From the NCBI RefSeq assembly GCF_008642315.1, contig NZ_CP029192.1:2542001-2606000 (forward strand): a DNA stretch of 64,000 bases, in the 5' to 3' direction. Position 1 is the stretch's first letter. Each line of letters starts with the position of its first letter. The position numbers were made by a program, and so were the translations under genes. The notes beneath the pieces were generated by a model. It made no database searches. It had not been told where the DNA came from and saw only the letters and a list, made by a program, of their open reading frames with translations. This DNA comes from Streptomyces venezuelae (GTDB taxonomy: Bacteria > Actinomycetota > Actinomycetes > Streptomycetales > Streptomycetaceae). This document shows, piece after piece, positions 36,882 through 47,459 of this stretch.

Positions 36882-39482
36882 TCACGCGGGCTCCAGCCAC
36901 CCCGCCAGGTCCCCGGCGGTGACCCGCTCCGGCGCCGCCTCGTCCACCGGCCCCGGGTAGAGGCGGTACGCCGTGCCGGACGCCGCGTCCTGCGCGCCCG
37001 GCAGGTCGCCGTGCACCAGCGCGAGCAGGGCGGTCCGGTCCGTCAACTCCGCCTCCGCGCACAGCGCGTCCGGCTCCCAGCCGTCCCGTATGCGCAGCGC
37101 GAAGTCGGCGCGCGGCTCGCCCTGCGCACGGCGGTAGCCCCACAGGACGTGGCCGCGTCCGCGCACGTACACGTCGCCGTCGGTGCGGGCCGCCGCCGTC
37201 CAGCAGGCCAGGTCCCACAGCGTGGCCCGGCCGCACGGCTGGAAGGTGTCGAGCAGGTCGTTGCCCATGCGGCCGATCTGCTCGCGGTAGCGCCACACGG
37301 CGTGGTGGGTGCCGGTCGTGGCGAGGGTGACGTCCGTCCACCAGGCGCGCCGCGCCCGCAGGTCGACGATCATGGGCACGGTCAGCTTCGCGTCGCCCGC
37401 GAGGTCGAAGCGCTGCCGGACCGTGCGCGGGTCGTAGACGGCCCGGTCCTTGCCCGTGACCGCCATGAACCCCGTGAAGGCGTCCGGGAGTTCGTCGAAG
37501 GGGATGTCGTTGTACGAGAACACCGCGGGCACCACGAACCGCACCCCGGTGTGCGCGAGCCGCGGCAGGTCGAGGTCCAGGTACTCGGTGGCGCCCTGCG
37601 GGGCGGGCGCGGAGGTGAGGTCCCCGGAGTGCCGGGCGGCGCCGCCCGCGTACTCCAGCTGTGTGTAGTCGCAGAGGCCGATGAAGCGCCACAGGTCGTC
37701 GTAGAGCGCGACGGACAGGTCGAGGTCGACGCGGACGCCCTTGGGCTGCGTCCAGTGCAGGAAGAGACGCACGGTCTCGCTGTCCGCGGGCACGGGCAGG
37801 GAGCTGCCGCGCGGCACGGCGACCAGCGAGGCGGCCGACGCCCGCTCGGCGAACGGTACGGGCAGGTCGGCGAGCGCGGCGTCCAGGACGGCCACGTCGT
37901 ACCGCTCGCCGTCGCGTTCGGCGAGGCGGCGCACCGCCTCCGCCTCGATGAGCTCACCGGCGCGGCCCGCCACCCGGGCGGGCAGCGGCGGCCGGTGGTC
38001 CTCGACCGCGTACGCCTGGGTGACGCGGCCGCGCGGGAAGAAGACGCGGCGGTGTCCCGGCACGGCACGGACCTTCATGCGGCCGTACGCGCCGAGCAGC
38101 GGCCCGGGGCCCGAGTGCGGCAGGGCGGCGGCGAGCGCCTCGGCGACGGCGTCCGGGAGCGTCGCCGAGCCGGAGCGGGCGAGCAGCAGGTCGAGGCGGC
38201 GCAGGAGCTCGCCGGGCCGCTCGCGGAGCAGGCGCACCGCGGCCTCGACGTCCCAGCGGCCGAGCGCCTCCTCGACGCGTGCCTGCCAGGTGACGACGCG
38301 CAGCCGGTCGCCGGCGAGGCGGACGTCGTCGTGCCGGGCCGCCTCGGCGAGCAGTATCTCGCCGAGCGCGCCGTCGTCGACGCGGGTGCCGCGCAGGGCG
38401 GCGAAGGCGAGGGCCACGCGCGCGTGGCGGCGGGCGTGCTCGAAGGGGTGCAGGATTTCACCGACGTGCTTCCACGCGCGCGGGTGGCGTGCCATGTCCT
38501 CGGCGAGGCGCCGGAACTCGAACCCGTCGAGCAGGGCGAGGAGTTCGCGGCGTACGGGGCGCGGCAGGCCGCGCAGGCGCGGGATTTCGAGCAGGTCGGG
38601 GTCGCCCCCGGAGCGTACGACGAGGAGGCGCAGCACGTCGGTGGCCGTGTCCGCGTACCGTCCGATCAGCGGGCGCACGGCGGACAGGTCGAGGAGCGGC
38701 GCGAGGGCGAGGGCCTTGCTCTCGCGCAGCGGAATGACGGGCGGAAGCCACTCCGCGGCCGCCGCCGGGTCCAGGTTGCCGAGGAGCAGGACGAGGTCGT
38801 CGTGGTCCTGCGGGTTCAGGGGGGTGCGGCGGGCGAGCAGCGCGGCGAGTTCGGCGGCGGCGTCGCCGGGCGCGCCCAGGCGCAGGGCACGCAGGACGGG
38901 GCCGCCGTCACCGTCGAGACCGGCGCCGGTGTCGAGCCAGGGGTCGACGGGGCCGTCCGTCTCGTAGCGCTTGTCGCAGATCGGGCACTCGTACCACTCG
39001 CAGCACTGGTCGCAGCAGTTCCAGGGGACGATCTTCGTGCCGAGGCAATCGTCGCACAGGAGGTGGGCGCACGGGTCGAGCGCGCGCACGCTCGACGTGG
39101 TGCCCGCGCAGTTCATGCAGGGCTGGTGCTTCTGCGCGGCGAGATGCTCGGCGACGACGGTGGTGTACCGCTCGTACGCGGGCTGGTAGGCGGTCTCGGC
39201 GGGGAACCGCGCGAACAGCGGGGCGTGGTGCCGGTCGGAGCCCATCAGGGCGTCGACGTCGGCGAGCAGCTTCCGCCCGGTCGCCGCGAGGCCGTCGGCG
39301 GACAGCGCGGTCAGCGCGCGGCGCAGCGGGGCGGTCAGCAGGTGGCCGCGGTCGGCGAGTTCGGCTTCGAGGACGACGACGCCGGCGGTGGTCACGGCGG
39401 ACGGTCCGGGTCCCTCGGGGACGTACACGCTCTGCCGACGGCGCAGCAGCATCCCCAGGAGGTCGTCGTTCGTCGTCGTCAT
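36882..39482 (-). CDS. RING-finger protein with TerD-like C-terminal region (MXAN_6230/SCO0854-type)
   Basis: This is an 866-residue cytosolic protein. A C3HC4 RING-like cluster is clear at residues 122-169: C122-x2-C125, C138-x-H140, C143-x2-C146, C157-x2-C160, then a further C166-x2-C169. A helical middle of about 350 residues follows. A C-terminal half resembles the TerD stress-protein fold (FLHWTQPKGVRVDLDLSVALYDD, YLDLDLPRLAHTGVRFVVPAVFSYND). The layout corresponds to a protein family I know as MXAN_6230/SCO0854 RING-domain proteins. Function is unknown. It sits between polyamine genes on the same strand. Confidence 0.85.
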   Translation of the reverse strand: MTTTNDDLLGMLLRRRQSVYVPEGPGPSAVTTAGVVVLEAELADRGHLLTAPLRRALTALSADGLAATGRKLLADVDALMGSDRHHAPLFARFPAETAYQPAYERYTTVVAEHLAAQKHQPCMNCAGTTSSVRALDPCAHLLCDDCLGTKIVPWNCCDQCCEWYECPICDKRYETDGPVDPWLDTGAGLDGDGGPVLRALRLGAPGDAAAELAALLARRTPLNPQDHDDLVLLLGNLDPAAAAEWLPPVIPLRESKALALAPLLDLSAVRPLIGRYADTATDVLRLLVVRSGGDPDLLEIPRLRGLPRPVRRELLALLDGFEFRRLAEDMARHPRAWKHVGEILHPFEHARRHARVALAFAALRGTRVDDGALGEILLAEAARHDDVRLAGDRLRVVTWQARVEEALGRWDVEAAVRLLRERPGELLRRLDLLLARSGSATLPDAVAEALAAALPHSGPGPLLGAYGRMKVRAVPGHRRVFFPRGRVTQAYAVEDHRPPLPARVAGRAGELIEAEAVRRLAERDGERYDVAVLDAALADLPVPFAERASAASLVAVPRGSSLPVPADSETVRLFLHWTQPKGVRVDLDLSVALYDDLWRFIGLCDYTQLEYAGGAARHSGDLTSAPAPQGATEYLDLDLPRLAHTGVRFVVPAVFSYNDIPFDELPDAFTGFMAVTGKDRAVYDPRTVRQRFDLAGDAKLTVPMIVDLRARRAWWTDVTLATTGTHHAVWRYREQIGRMGNDLLDTFQPCGRATLWDLACWTAAARTDGDVYVRGRGHVLWGYRRAQGEPRADFALRIRDGWEPDALCAEAELTDRTALLALVHGDLPGAQDAASGTAYRLYPGPVDEAAPERVTAGDLAGWLEPA

Positions 39483-39654
39483 CAGGTTCCACCCCCATGG
39501 TGCAGAGAAGAGCGGGGGCGGGGAGTGGGTGCGCTACGGATCTTTTGCAGAGAAGAAAAAGAAGGAAGCACACCGCGGAGCCGCCCCCGCGTACGCGACG
39601 GTACGCGAGGGCGGCGGGGCCGGGCACCTCAATAAGGCCCAGGCCAGAGCAGTA

Positions 39655-41094
39655 CTAGCCCTCGATGGACGTCATCACGTGCTTGATGCGCGTGTAGTCG
39701 TCGAAGCCGTACGCCGAGAGGTCCTTGCCGTAGCCGGACTTCTTGAAGCCGCCGTGCGGCATCTCCGCGACCAGCGGGATGTGCGTGTTGATCCAGACGC
39801 AGCCGAAGTCGAGGACCTTGGACATGCGCATCGCGCGCGCGTGGTCCTTCGTCCAGACGGAGGAGGCGAGCGCGTATTCGACGCCGTTCGCGTACTCGAC
39901 GGCCTGCGCCTCGTCCGTGAAGGACTGGACGGTGATGACCGGGCCGAAGACCTCGTTCTGGATGATCTCGTCGTCCTGCTTGAGGCCGGAGACGACGGTC
40001 GGGGCGTAGAAGTAGCCCTTCTCGCCGACCCGCTGGCCGCCGGCCTCGACCTTGGCGTGCGCGGGCAGCCGGTCGATGAAGCCGGAGACCTGCTTCAACT
40101 GGTTGGCGTTGTTCAGCGGGCCGTAGAGCACGTCCTCGTCGTCCGGCTGACCGGTCTTCGTGTCGGCGGCCGCCTTGGCGAGCGCGGTCACGAAGTCGTC
40201 GTGGATGGACTCGTGGACGAGCACGCGCGTGGCGGCCGTACAGTCCTGGCCCGCGTTGAAGAAGCCCGCCATGGAGATGTCCTCGACGGCCTTGGCGATG
40301 TCGGTGTCCTCGAAGACGACGACGGGCGCCTTGCCGCCGAGCTCCAGGTGGACGCGCTTGAGGTCCTTGGAGGCGGACTCGGCGACCTGCATGCCCGCAC
40401 GCACCGACCCGGTGATGGAGGCCATCGCCGGGGTGGGGTGCTCGACCATGGCACGGCCGGTGTCGCGGTCGCCCGTGACGACGTTGAAGACGCCGGGCGG
40501 CACGATGGAGCCGATGATCTCGGCCATCAGGACGGTCGACGCGGGGGTCGTGTCGGACGGCTTGAGGACGACCGTGTTGCCCGCCGCGAGCGCCGGGGCG
40601 AACTTCCAGACGGCCATCATCATCGGGTAGTTCCACGGCGCGACCTGCGCGCAGACGCCGATCGGCTCGCGGCGGATGATGGAGGTCAGACCCTCCATGT
40701 ACTCACCCGCGGCGCGCCCTTCGAGCATCCGGGCCGCGCCCGCGAAGAAGCGGATCTGGTCGACCATGGGCGGGATTTCCTCGGACCGGGTCAGTCCGGT
40801 CGGCTTGCCCGTGTTCTCGACCTCGGCGGCGATGAGGTCCTCGGCCCGCTCCTCGAACGCGTCGGCGATCTTGAGCAGGGCCTTCTGCCGCTCGGCGGGG
40901 GTGAGGTCGCGCCAGGCGGGGAACGCGTCGGCGGCGGCCTTCATGGCGGCGTCCACGTCGGCCTGGGCGGACAGCGGCGCGGTCGCGTAGGCCTCGCCGG
41001 TCGCCGGGTTGATGACCTCGGTGGTCCGTCCGTCGGCCGCGTCCCGGAATTCTCCGTTGATGTAGTTGCGCAGACGGCGCAGCTCGGTGGTCAC
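39655..41094 (-). CDS. Aminobutyraldehyde/betaine-aldehyde-type dehydrogenase
   Basis: The 479-residue ALDH is closely similar to the one at 27659-29161: APWNYPMMMAVWK, ITGSVRAGMQV, HLELGGKAPV, FNAGQDCTAATR and EVFGPVI. The GTG at 41094 has GGAGG ten bases upstream. Frames reaching 41694 run through the neighbouring regulator and are not real. It is divergent from the Lrp/AsnC regulator. The aminotransferase downstream of that regulator would produce an aminoaldehyde for this enzyme. Confidence 0.88.
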   Translation of the reverse strand: MTTELRRLRNYINGEFRDAADGRTTEVINPATGEAYATAPLSAQADVDAAMKAAADAFPAWRDLTPAERQKALLKIADAFEERAEDLIAAEVENTGKPTGLTRSEEIPPMVDQIRFFAGAARMLEGRAAGEYMEGLTSIIRREPIGVCAQVAPWNYPMMMAVWKFAPALAAGNTVVLKPSDTTPASTVLMAEIIGSIVPPGVFNVVTGDRDTGRAMVEHPTPAMASITGSVRAGMQVAESASKDLKRVHLELGGKAPVVVFEDTDIAKAVEDISMAGFFNAGQDCTAATRVLVHESIHDDFVTALAKAAADTKTGQPDDEDVLYGPLNNANQLKQVSGFIDRLPAHAKVEAGGQRVGEKGYFYAPTVVSGLKQDDEIIQNEVFGPVITVQSFTDEAQAVEYANGVEYALASSVWTKDHARAMRMSKVLDFGCVWINTHIPLVAEMPHGGFKKSGYGKDLSAYGFDDYTRIKHVMTSIEG

Positions 41095-41202
41095 TTCCGC
41101 GGCCCTCCAAGTCAGATGTCCAGTGGATGAGACACCCACCCTAGTCGCTGCACCGACGCTTTCAACATACCCAGCCGCCCAGAACTGCGGAATCCGTGAG
41201 TA

Positions 41203-41228
41203 TTGAAGTTCGAAACAACGAATTTCAA
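41203..41228. promoter_or_regulatory. 26-bp palindrome, candidate Lrp/AsnC operator
   Basis: TTGAAGTTCG-N6-CGAATTTCAA is an inverted repeat with one mismatch pair, in the 165-base gap between the divergent aldehyde dehydrogenase and the Lrp/AsnC gene. A further TTTCAAC half-site lies at about 41159-41165. The DNA here is AT-rich relative to its surroundings. The position fits autoregulation and control of both transcription units. Confidence 0.65.
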
Positions 41229-41259
41229 CGGTTGAGCCTTGCGGAAGTGACGAGACGTC

Positions 41260-41805
41260 GTGCAGAGTGAGGTCGTGGCCAGTCGCAGCGCAGACCCCAG
41301 CACCCCTCGCAGCTCCCGCACCGGAAACCCTGGCGGAAGCGGCGGTGGGAACGGCACCCCTCCCGTGGACGCCGTATCTCTGGCGATCATCGAACAGCTC
41401 CAGGAGGACGGACGCCGTCCGTACGCCGCCATCGGCAAGGCCGTCGGCCTGTCCGAGGCAGCCGTGCGCCAACGCGTCCAGAAGCTGCTCGACCAGGGCG
41501 TGATGCAGATCGTCGCCGTCACGGACCCGCTCACCGTGGGCTTCCGCAGGCAGGCGATGGTCGGTATCGACGTCGAGGGCGATGTGGACCCGGTCGCGGA
41601 CGCCGTGGCCGCCATGCCGGAGGCCGAGTACGTGGTGATGACCGCGGGCTCGCACGACCTCCTCGTGGAGATCGTCTGCGAAGACGACGACCACCTGCTC
41701 GAAGTCATCAACAAGCGCATCCGCGCCCTCCCCGGCGTGCGCTCCACCGAGAGCTTCGTCTACCTCAAGCTCAAGAAGCAGACCTATATGTGGGGAACCC
41801 GATAG
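41260..41805 (+). CDS. Lrp/AsnC-family regulator (EpuRI-like)
   Basis: The 181-residue regulator has an unusual 35-residue Ser/Pro/Gly-rich N-terminal arm. A winged helix follows (SLAIIEQLQEDGRRPYAAIGKAVGLSEAAVRQRVQKLLDQG), then a RAM effector domain (AMVGIDVEGDVDPVADAV, VVMTAGSHDLLVEIVCED). The S. coelicolor gene in this position is, as I recall, the polyamine/ethanolamine regulator EpuRI. Polyamines or their products are therefore the likely effector. The start is the GTG at 41260; GTG 41275 is possible. The stop lies two bases before the aminotransferase start. Confidence 0.87.
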   Translation: MQSEVVASRSADPSTPRSSRTGNPGGSGGGNGTPPVDAVSLAIIEQLQEDGRRPYAAIGKAVGLSEAAVRQRVQKLLDQGVMQIVAVTDPLTVGFRRQAMVGIDVEGDVDPVADAVAAMPEAEYVVMTAGSHDLLVEIVCEDDDHLLEVINKRIRALPGVRSTESFVYLKLKKQTYMWGTR

Positions 41806-41807
41806 CC

Positions 41808-43169
41808 GTGAGCAAGGACCTCAGCCAAACCGCCTACGACCACCTGTGGATGCACTTCACCCGCATGTCGTCGTACGAGAACGCGCCCGTCCCCACCATC
41901 GTGCGTGGCGAGGGCACCTACATCTACGACGACAAGGGCAAGAAGTACCTGGACGGCCTGTCCGGCCTCTTCGTCGTCAACGCGGGCCACGGCCGTCACG
42001 AGCTCGCCGAGACCGCCTACAAGCAGGCGCAGGAGCTGGCCTTCTTCCCGGTGTGGAGCTACGCCCACCCGAAGGCCGTCGAGCTGGCGGAACGTTTGGC
42101 CGACTACGCGCCGGGCGACCTCAACAAGGTCTTCTTCACCACCGGCGGCGGCGAGGCCGTCGAGACCGCGTGGAAGCTGGCGAAGCAGTACCACAAGCTC
42201 AACGGCAACCACACGAAGTACAAGGTCATCTCGCGCGCGGTCGCCTACCACGGCACCCCGCAGGGCGCCCTGTCCATCACCGGTCTGCCCGCCCTGAAGG
42301 CCCCCTTCGAGCCGCTGGTCCCGGGCGCGCACAAGGTGCCGAACACCAACATCTACCGCGCCCCGATCCACGGCGACGACCCCGAGGCCTTCGGCCGCTG
42401 GGCCGCCGACCAGATCGAGCAGGAGATCCTCTTCGAGGGCCCGGAGACGGTCGCCGCCGTCTTCCTGGAGCCGGTGCAGAACGCGGGCGGCTGCTTCCCG
42501 CCCCCGCCCGGCTACTTCCAGCGCGTGCGCGAGATCTGCGACCGGTACGACGTGCTGCTCGTCTCCGACGAGGTCATCTGCGCCTTCGGTCGCCTCGGCA
42601 CGATGTTCGCCTGCGACAAGTTCGGCTACGTCCCGGACATGATCACCTGCGCCAAGGGCATGACCTCGGGCTACTCCCCGATCGGCGCGTGCATCATCTC
42701 GGACCGCATCGCCGAGCCGTTCTACAAGGGCGACAACACCTTCCTGCACGGCTACACCTTCGGCGGCCACCCCGTCTCGGCCGCGGTCGGCATCGCCAAC
42801 CTCGACATCTTCGAGAAGGAGGGCCTGAACCAGCACGTCCTCGACAACGAGGACGCGTTCCACCAGACCCTCCGCAAGCTGCTCGACCTGCCGATCGTCG
42901 GCGACGTCCGCGGCAACGGCTTCTTCTACGGCATCGAGCTCGTGAAGGACAAGGCCACCAAGGAGACGTTCAACGACGAGGAGACGGAGCGCGTCCTGTA
43001 CGGCTTCCTCTCCAAGGCGCTGTACGACAACGGCCTGTACTGCCGTGCCGACGACCGCGGCGACCCGGTCGTCCAGCTCGCCCCGCCGCTGATCTCCACC
43101 CAGGAGACCTTCGACGAGATCGAGGGCATCCTGCGGCAGGTCCTCACCGAGGCGTGGACGAAGCTCTGA
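41808..43169 (+). CDS. Class III aminotransferase, probable polyamine (putrescine-type) transaminase
   Basis: The 453-residue PLP enzyme has TTGGGEAVETAWKLAKQYH, YHGTPQGAL, FLEPVQNAGG, the cofactor Asp in VSDEVICAFG and the Schiff-base Lys in ITCAKGMTSGY. It resembles omega-amine/pyruvate aminotransferases. The context supports transfer of an amino group from putrescine or another polyamine to give an aminoaldehyde for the ALDH across the divergent promoter. GTG 41808 follows GGGGAA and directly abuts the regulator stop. The frame from 41790 would overlap it. Confidence 0.88.
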   Translation: MSKDLSQTAYDHLWMHFTRMSSYENAPVPTIVRGEGTYIYDDKGKKYLDGLSGLFVVNAGHGRHELAETAYKQAQELAFFPVWSYAHPKAVELAERLADYAPGDLNKVFFTTGGGEAVETAWKLAKQYHKLNGNHTKYKVISRAVAYHGTPQGALSITGLPALKAPFEPLVPGAHKVPNTNIYRAPIHGDDPEAFGRWAADQIEQEILFEGPETVAAVFLEPVQNAGGCFPPPPGYFQRVREICDRYDVLLVSDEVICAFGRLGTMFACDKFGYVPDMITCAKGMTSGYSPIGACIISDRIAEPFYKGDNTFLHGYTFGGHPVSAAVGIANLDIFEKEGLNQHVLDNEDAFHQTLRKLLDLPIVGDVRGNGFFYGIELVKDKATKETFNDEETERVLYGFLSKALYDNGLYCRADDRGDPVVQLAPPLISTQETFDEIEGILRQVLTEAWTKL

Positions 43170-43197
43170 TCGGTTCGTAACAGGTTGTGATCAACAC

Positions 43198-43243
43198 CGG
43201 CCCGGGGGCCGCCGTTCGAGTGAGAACGGCGGCCCCCGGGCCG
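43198..43243 (+). terminator. 19-bp-stem terminator after the aminotransferase
   Basis: The left arm (43198-43216, CGGCCCGGGGGCCGCCGTT) is perfectly complementary to the right arm (43225-43243) with an eight-base loop. It lies 28 bases past the stop codon. Confidence 0.85.
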
Positions 43244-43355
43244 CGTCGTTTCCGGACGGGTCCGCCCGTATCCCTACCGTGCCCAGTGACCGATCGGCCC
43301 CGCCTTCGTTCCCCCGTACGGGGGAGTCGAGCTGATCTGAACCGAGGTGTACGCC

Positions 43356-44479
<1,124 letters not shown>

Positions 44480-44498
<19 letters not shown>

Positions 44499-45745
44499 CC
44501 CGGGGCGCCCACCCCGTCGTCCAGCTCCGACGGCTCCTCGTCGCCGCCGCCTCCGCCGGCACCGGCTTCCTGCTGCTCTGCACCCTGGCGTACGCGATGG
44601 AGCGCCCCGGAGCGGGCGCCGGGCTGCGCCTCGCGTGGTGTGTCGCGCCGATCGCCGCCACCGTCTACTTCGCCGTCGCCGTCGCCCGTACCGACCCCGG
44701 CACCCGCCCCCGCAGCGGGCTCTCCGCGGTGGGCCTCGGCCCCGGCCGGCTGATGATGCTCGCCGCCGTCTCCACGGCCGTCGCCTGCACGCTCGGCTCC
44801 ATGCTCGCGCTGCTCTTCTTCCTGCACCTGCGCGGCGATGTCTCGGGCCTCCCCTTCGACGGGTCGGCGGCCGATCTGCTCGCCGCCGACCAGCCGCTGC
44901 CGGTCGCCGCCGCGCTCACCCTGCTCGCACTGGTGCCGATCGCCGCGTCCGCGGCGAGCGCCTTCGTACTGCGACCGCGCGCCACGAAGACCACGGCCAG
45001 GGCCGGGGGCATCACGCGCGGGGCCAAGGCCGGTCCCGCGACCGCGACCGCGTCCCGGCCCGGCACCGAGGCGGAGACCGAGTCCGAGCCCCCGGCCCGC
45101 GCGGAGCCCGGGACCGAACCCGCCGCCCCCACACCACCTCCGAGCGGCCTCCCCTGGGGCGTCGCCCTGCTCGCCGCCGGCCTCGCCGTGGAGACGTACA
45201 CGAGCCGCTCGGGCACCGCTCCGAACACCGGCTTCCCCCTGCCCGGCAGCGCCGACGGCAGTCCCGCGGGCGTGCTCGCGGGATGGGCGCTGACCGCGCT
45301 CGGCCTCGTCCTCGCGGGCCCCGGCCTCACCTACCTCTGCGGGCGGCTGCTGCAGGCGGTCAGGCCCGGTGCGCTGCGCCTGCTCGCGGGGCGCGTCCTG
45401 CAGGAGGAGGCGCGGCGCATCGGACGCCCGCTCGGCGTGCTGTGCGCGGTGGCGTCGGGCGCGTACGCGTCGATCGTGCTGTACGCGGGGCCGCGCCCCG
45501 AGGCCGGTCCGCTGACCACGCTCGGCGCGCTGCTCGTCGCGGGATGCGCGGTATTGACGCTGGCCACGGCCTCCGTGGAGGCACGGCAGGCGCGCTCGGA
45601 CACGACGTCCGCGCTGCTGCGGCTCGGGGCGCCCGCGACGATGCTGCGCGGTTCGGCGGCGCTCCGCGCGGGCGCGCTGTTCGCCGTGTTCGGCCCGTTG
45701 ACCTGGGTCGTCGCACAGCTGGCAGCGCTGCCGTTGACCCGGTGA
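44480..45745 (+). CDS. Multi-pass membrane protein, partner of the ABC ATPase
   Basis: The 421-residue protein has about eight hydrophobic segments. An N-terminal set of four (LLVAAASAGTGFLLLCTLAYAM, VAPIAATVYFAVAVA, MMLAAVSTAVACTLGSMLALLFF, AAALTLLALVPIAASAASAFVL) precedes an Ala/Thr/Glu/Pro-rich loop of about 55 residues, and a C-terminal set follows. The layout resembles FtsX/MacB-type permeases, without a recognisable FtsX signature. The GTG start lies inside the ATPase gene. The transported molecule is unknown. Confidence 0.8.
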
Positions 45746-45846
45746 GAAAAAAGTTCGCGACGAGCGATGAGTTCCGGGTCGAACGCATGTCTATCCCTCC
45801 GTAAGCAGACGCGCTGACCGCGCACACACACCGGGAGAGACACACC

Positions 45847-46251
45847 ATGTACCAGCAGATGATCTTCGTGAACCTGGCCGTGTCCGACGTCGCCGCGTCG
45901 AAGAAGTTTTTCACGGAGCTCGGTTACACGCTCAACGCACAGTTCTCGACCGACGATTGCGCGTGCGTGACGATCAGCGACACCATCGTCGCGATGATGC
46001 TGAGCAAGGAGCACTACGCGAACTTCACGCAGAAGGAGATCGCGGACGCCACGAAGGTCAGCGAGACGCTGATCTGTCTGAGCGCCGAGAGCCGCGAGAA
46101 GGTCGACGAGCTCGTCGACAGAGCGATCGCCGCGGGCGGCACGGCGGGCAAGGTCCAGGACTACGGAACGATGTACGGCCGCGGCTTCGACGACCTGGAC
46201 GGCCACACCTGGGAGGTCATGTGGATGGACCCGTCCGAGGTCCAGGGCTGA
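45847..46251 (+). CDS. VOC (glyoxalase/bleomycin-resistance) family protein
   Basis: The 134-residue single-domain protein has the paired beta-alpha-beta-beta-beta modules of the VOC superfamily. They begin IFVNLAVSDVAASKKFFTELGY and end GHTWEVMWMDPSEV, with the usual metal-ligand Glu position in the last strand. It is close to the extradiol dioxygenase/lactoylglutathione lyase-like proteins that Streptomyces carries in many copies. The substrate is unknown. GGGAGAG lies nine bases before the start. Confidence 0.85.
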   Translation: MYQQMIFVNLAVSDVAASKKFFTELGYTLNAQFSTDDCACVTISDTIVAMMLSKEHYANFTQKEIADATKVSETLICLSAESREKVDELVDRAIAAGGTAGKVQDYGTMYGRGFDDLDGHTWEVMWMDPSEVQG

Positions 46252-46288
46252 CCGAGGCGCCGGTGGCCGCCCTGCTTAGCATGGGCGG

Positions 46289-47434
46289 ATGCATCCGACA
46301 CCCCAGTCCGACCCGCAACCCCCCGGCGAGGACCGCGAGATCGAGACCCTCGCCGAGTTCGACGAGGCCTCCGGACGCGGCGCCCTCGCCGGGTGCCGCG
46401 TCCAGGCCGTCGACCTGACGGAGCGCACCTCCGCCCTCCTCGCGGCGGACGTGGCGGGCGCCGTCTTCCTCGGCTGCCCGATGCGGGAGGACGCGGCGGC
46501 GAGGGTGCGGGCGGGCGGCGCGCTGGTCTTCCCGCCCGTCCCCGGACTGCCGTTCAACCCGTACCGCGGGCTGCTCTACTCCGCCGACGACCTGTTCGTC
46601 GGCCTCGCCGAGGGCGGGTACGACGCGACGCCGGACGCGCACGCGTACGACTGGTTCCAGCGGACCAAGGCCGACGGGGACGTCTTCTCCTCGATGCTGC
46701 GCGCCATACACGACGACTCCATCTCGGACGCCCTCGACGAGCTCCTCGTCGGGTCCGGGGTCGTCGGTGTCATGGGCGGGCACGCGATGGCCCGCGGCAC
46801 GGACGCCTACGCGGGAGCGGCCCGGCTCGGCCGCGCGCTGGCCCGCGCGGGGTTCACCGTCGCGACGGGCGGCGGCCCGGGCGCCATGGAGGCCGCGAAC
46901 CTCGGTGCCTACGCGGCGCCGTTCGACGACGTCATGCTGGACGAGTCCCTCGAACTCCTCGCCAAGGCCCCGTCGTTCACGCCCTCCGTCACGGAGTGGG
47001 CGCGGGCGGCCTTCGCGGTCCGGGAGCGGTGGCCCGACGGCGGCGCCTCCGTGGGCATCCCCACATGGTTCTACGGCCACGAGCCCCCGAACGCGTTCGC
47101 CTCGCACCTGGCCAAGTACTTCGCCAACGCCACCCGCGAGGACGGCCTCCTCGCCCGCTCGAACGCGGGCGTCATCTTCCTCCCCGGCGCGGCGGGCACC
47201 GTCCAGGAGGTCTTCGACAACGCCACCCCCAACTACTACGAGTCCCGCGGCGAACCCACCCCCATGGTCCTGGTCGACCGCGCCCACTGGACCGACCACC
47301 TGCCGGTGTGGCCGCTGCTCCGGTCGCTGGCCCGCGACCGCCCGATGGAGTCCCGGATCGCCCTGGTGGACCGCGTGGAGGACGCCCCGGACGCCCTGCG
47401 GGGGCTCGGCGCGACGCCGTCCCGCACGGCCTGA
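46289..47434 (+). CDS. LOG-family Rossmann protein (TIGR00725/lysine-decarboxylase-like)
   Basis: The 381-residue protein has a nucleotide-binding core with VGVMGGHAMARG, ATGGGPGAMEAANLGAYA and FLPGAAGTVQEVFDNA. These correspond to the GGGxxGLM and PGGxGTxxE motifs of LOG proteins. Characterised LOG enzymes release the free base from nucleoside monophosphates. Here the second motif has Ala in place of the second Gly, and the protein carries a 150-residue N-terminal extension, so catalysis on cytokinin nucleotides cannot be assumed. Confidence 0.82.
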   Translation: MHPTPQSDPQPPGEDREIETLAEFDEASGRGALAGCRVQAVDLTERTSALLAADVAGAVFLGCPMREDAAARVRAGGALVFPPVPGLPFNPYRGLLYSADDLFVGLAEGGYDATPDAHAYDWFQRTKADGDVFSSMLRAIHDDSISDALDELLVGSGVVGVMGGHAMARGTDAYAGAARLGRALARAGFTVATGGGPGAMEAANLGAYAAPFDDVMLDESLELLAKAPSFTPSVTEWARAAFAVRERWPDGGASVGIPTWFYGHEPPNAFASHLAKYFANATREDGLLARSNAGVIFLPGAAGTVQEVFDNATPNYYESRGEPTPMVLVDRAHWTDHLPVWPLLRSLARDRPMESRIALVDRVEDAPDALRGLGATPSRTA

Positions 47435-47459
47435 GCGCATACGCCGTAACCGCGTCGGC

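Noticed and set aside
39655..41694. A 679-residue aldehyde dehydrogenase starting at 41694
   Set aside because: The extension runs antisense through the Lrp/AsnC gene and its operator. GTG 41094 with GGAGG is a proper start.
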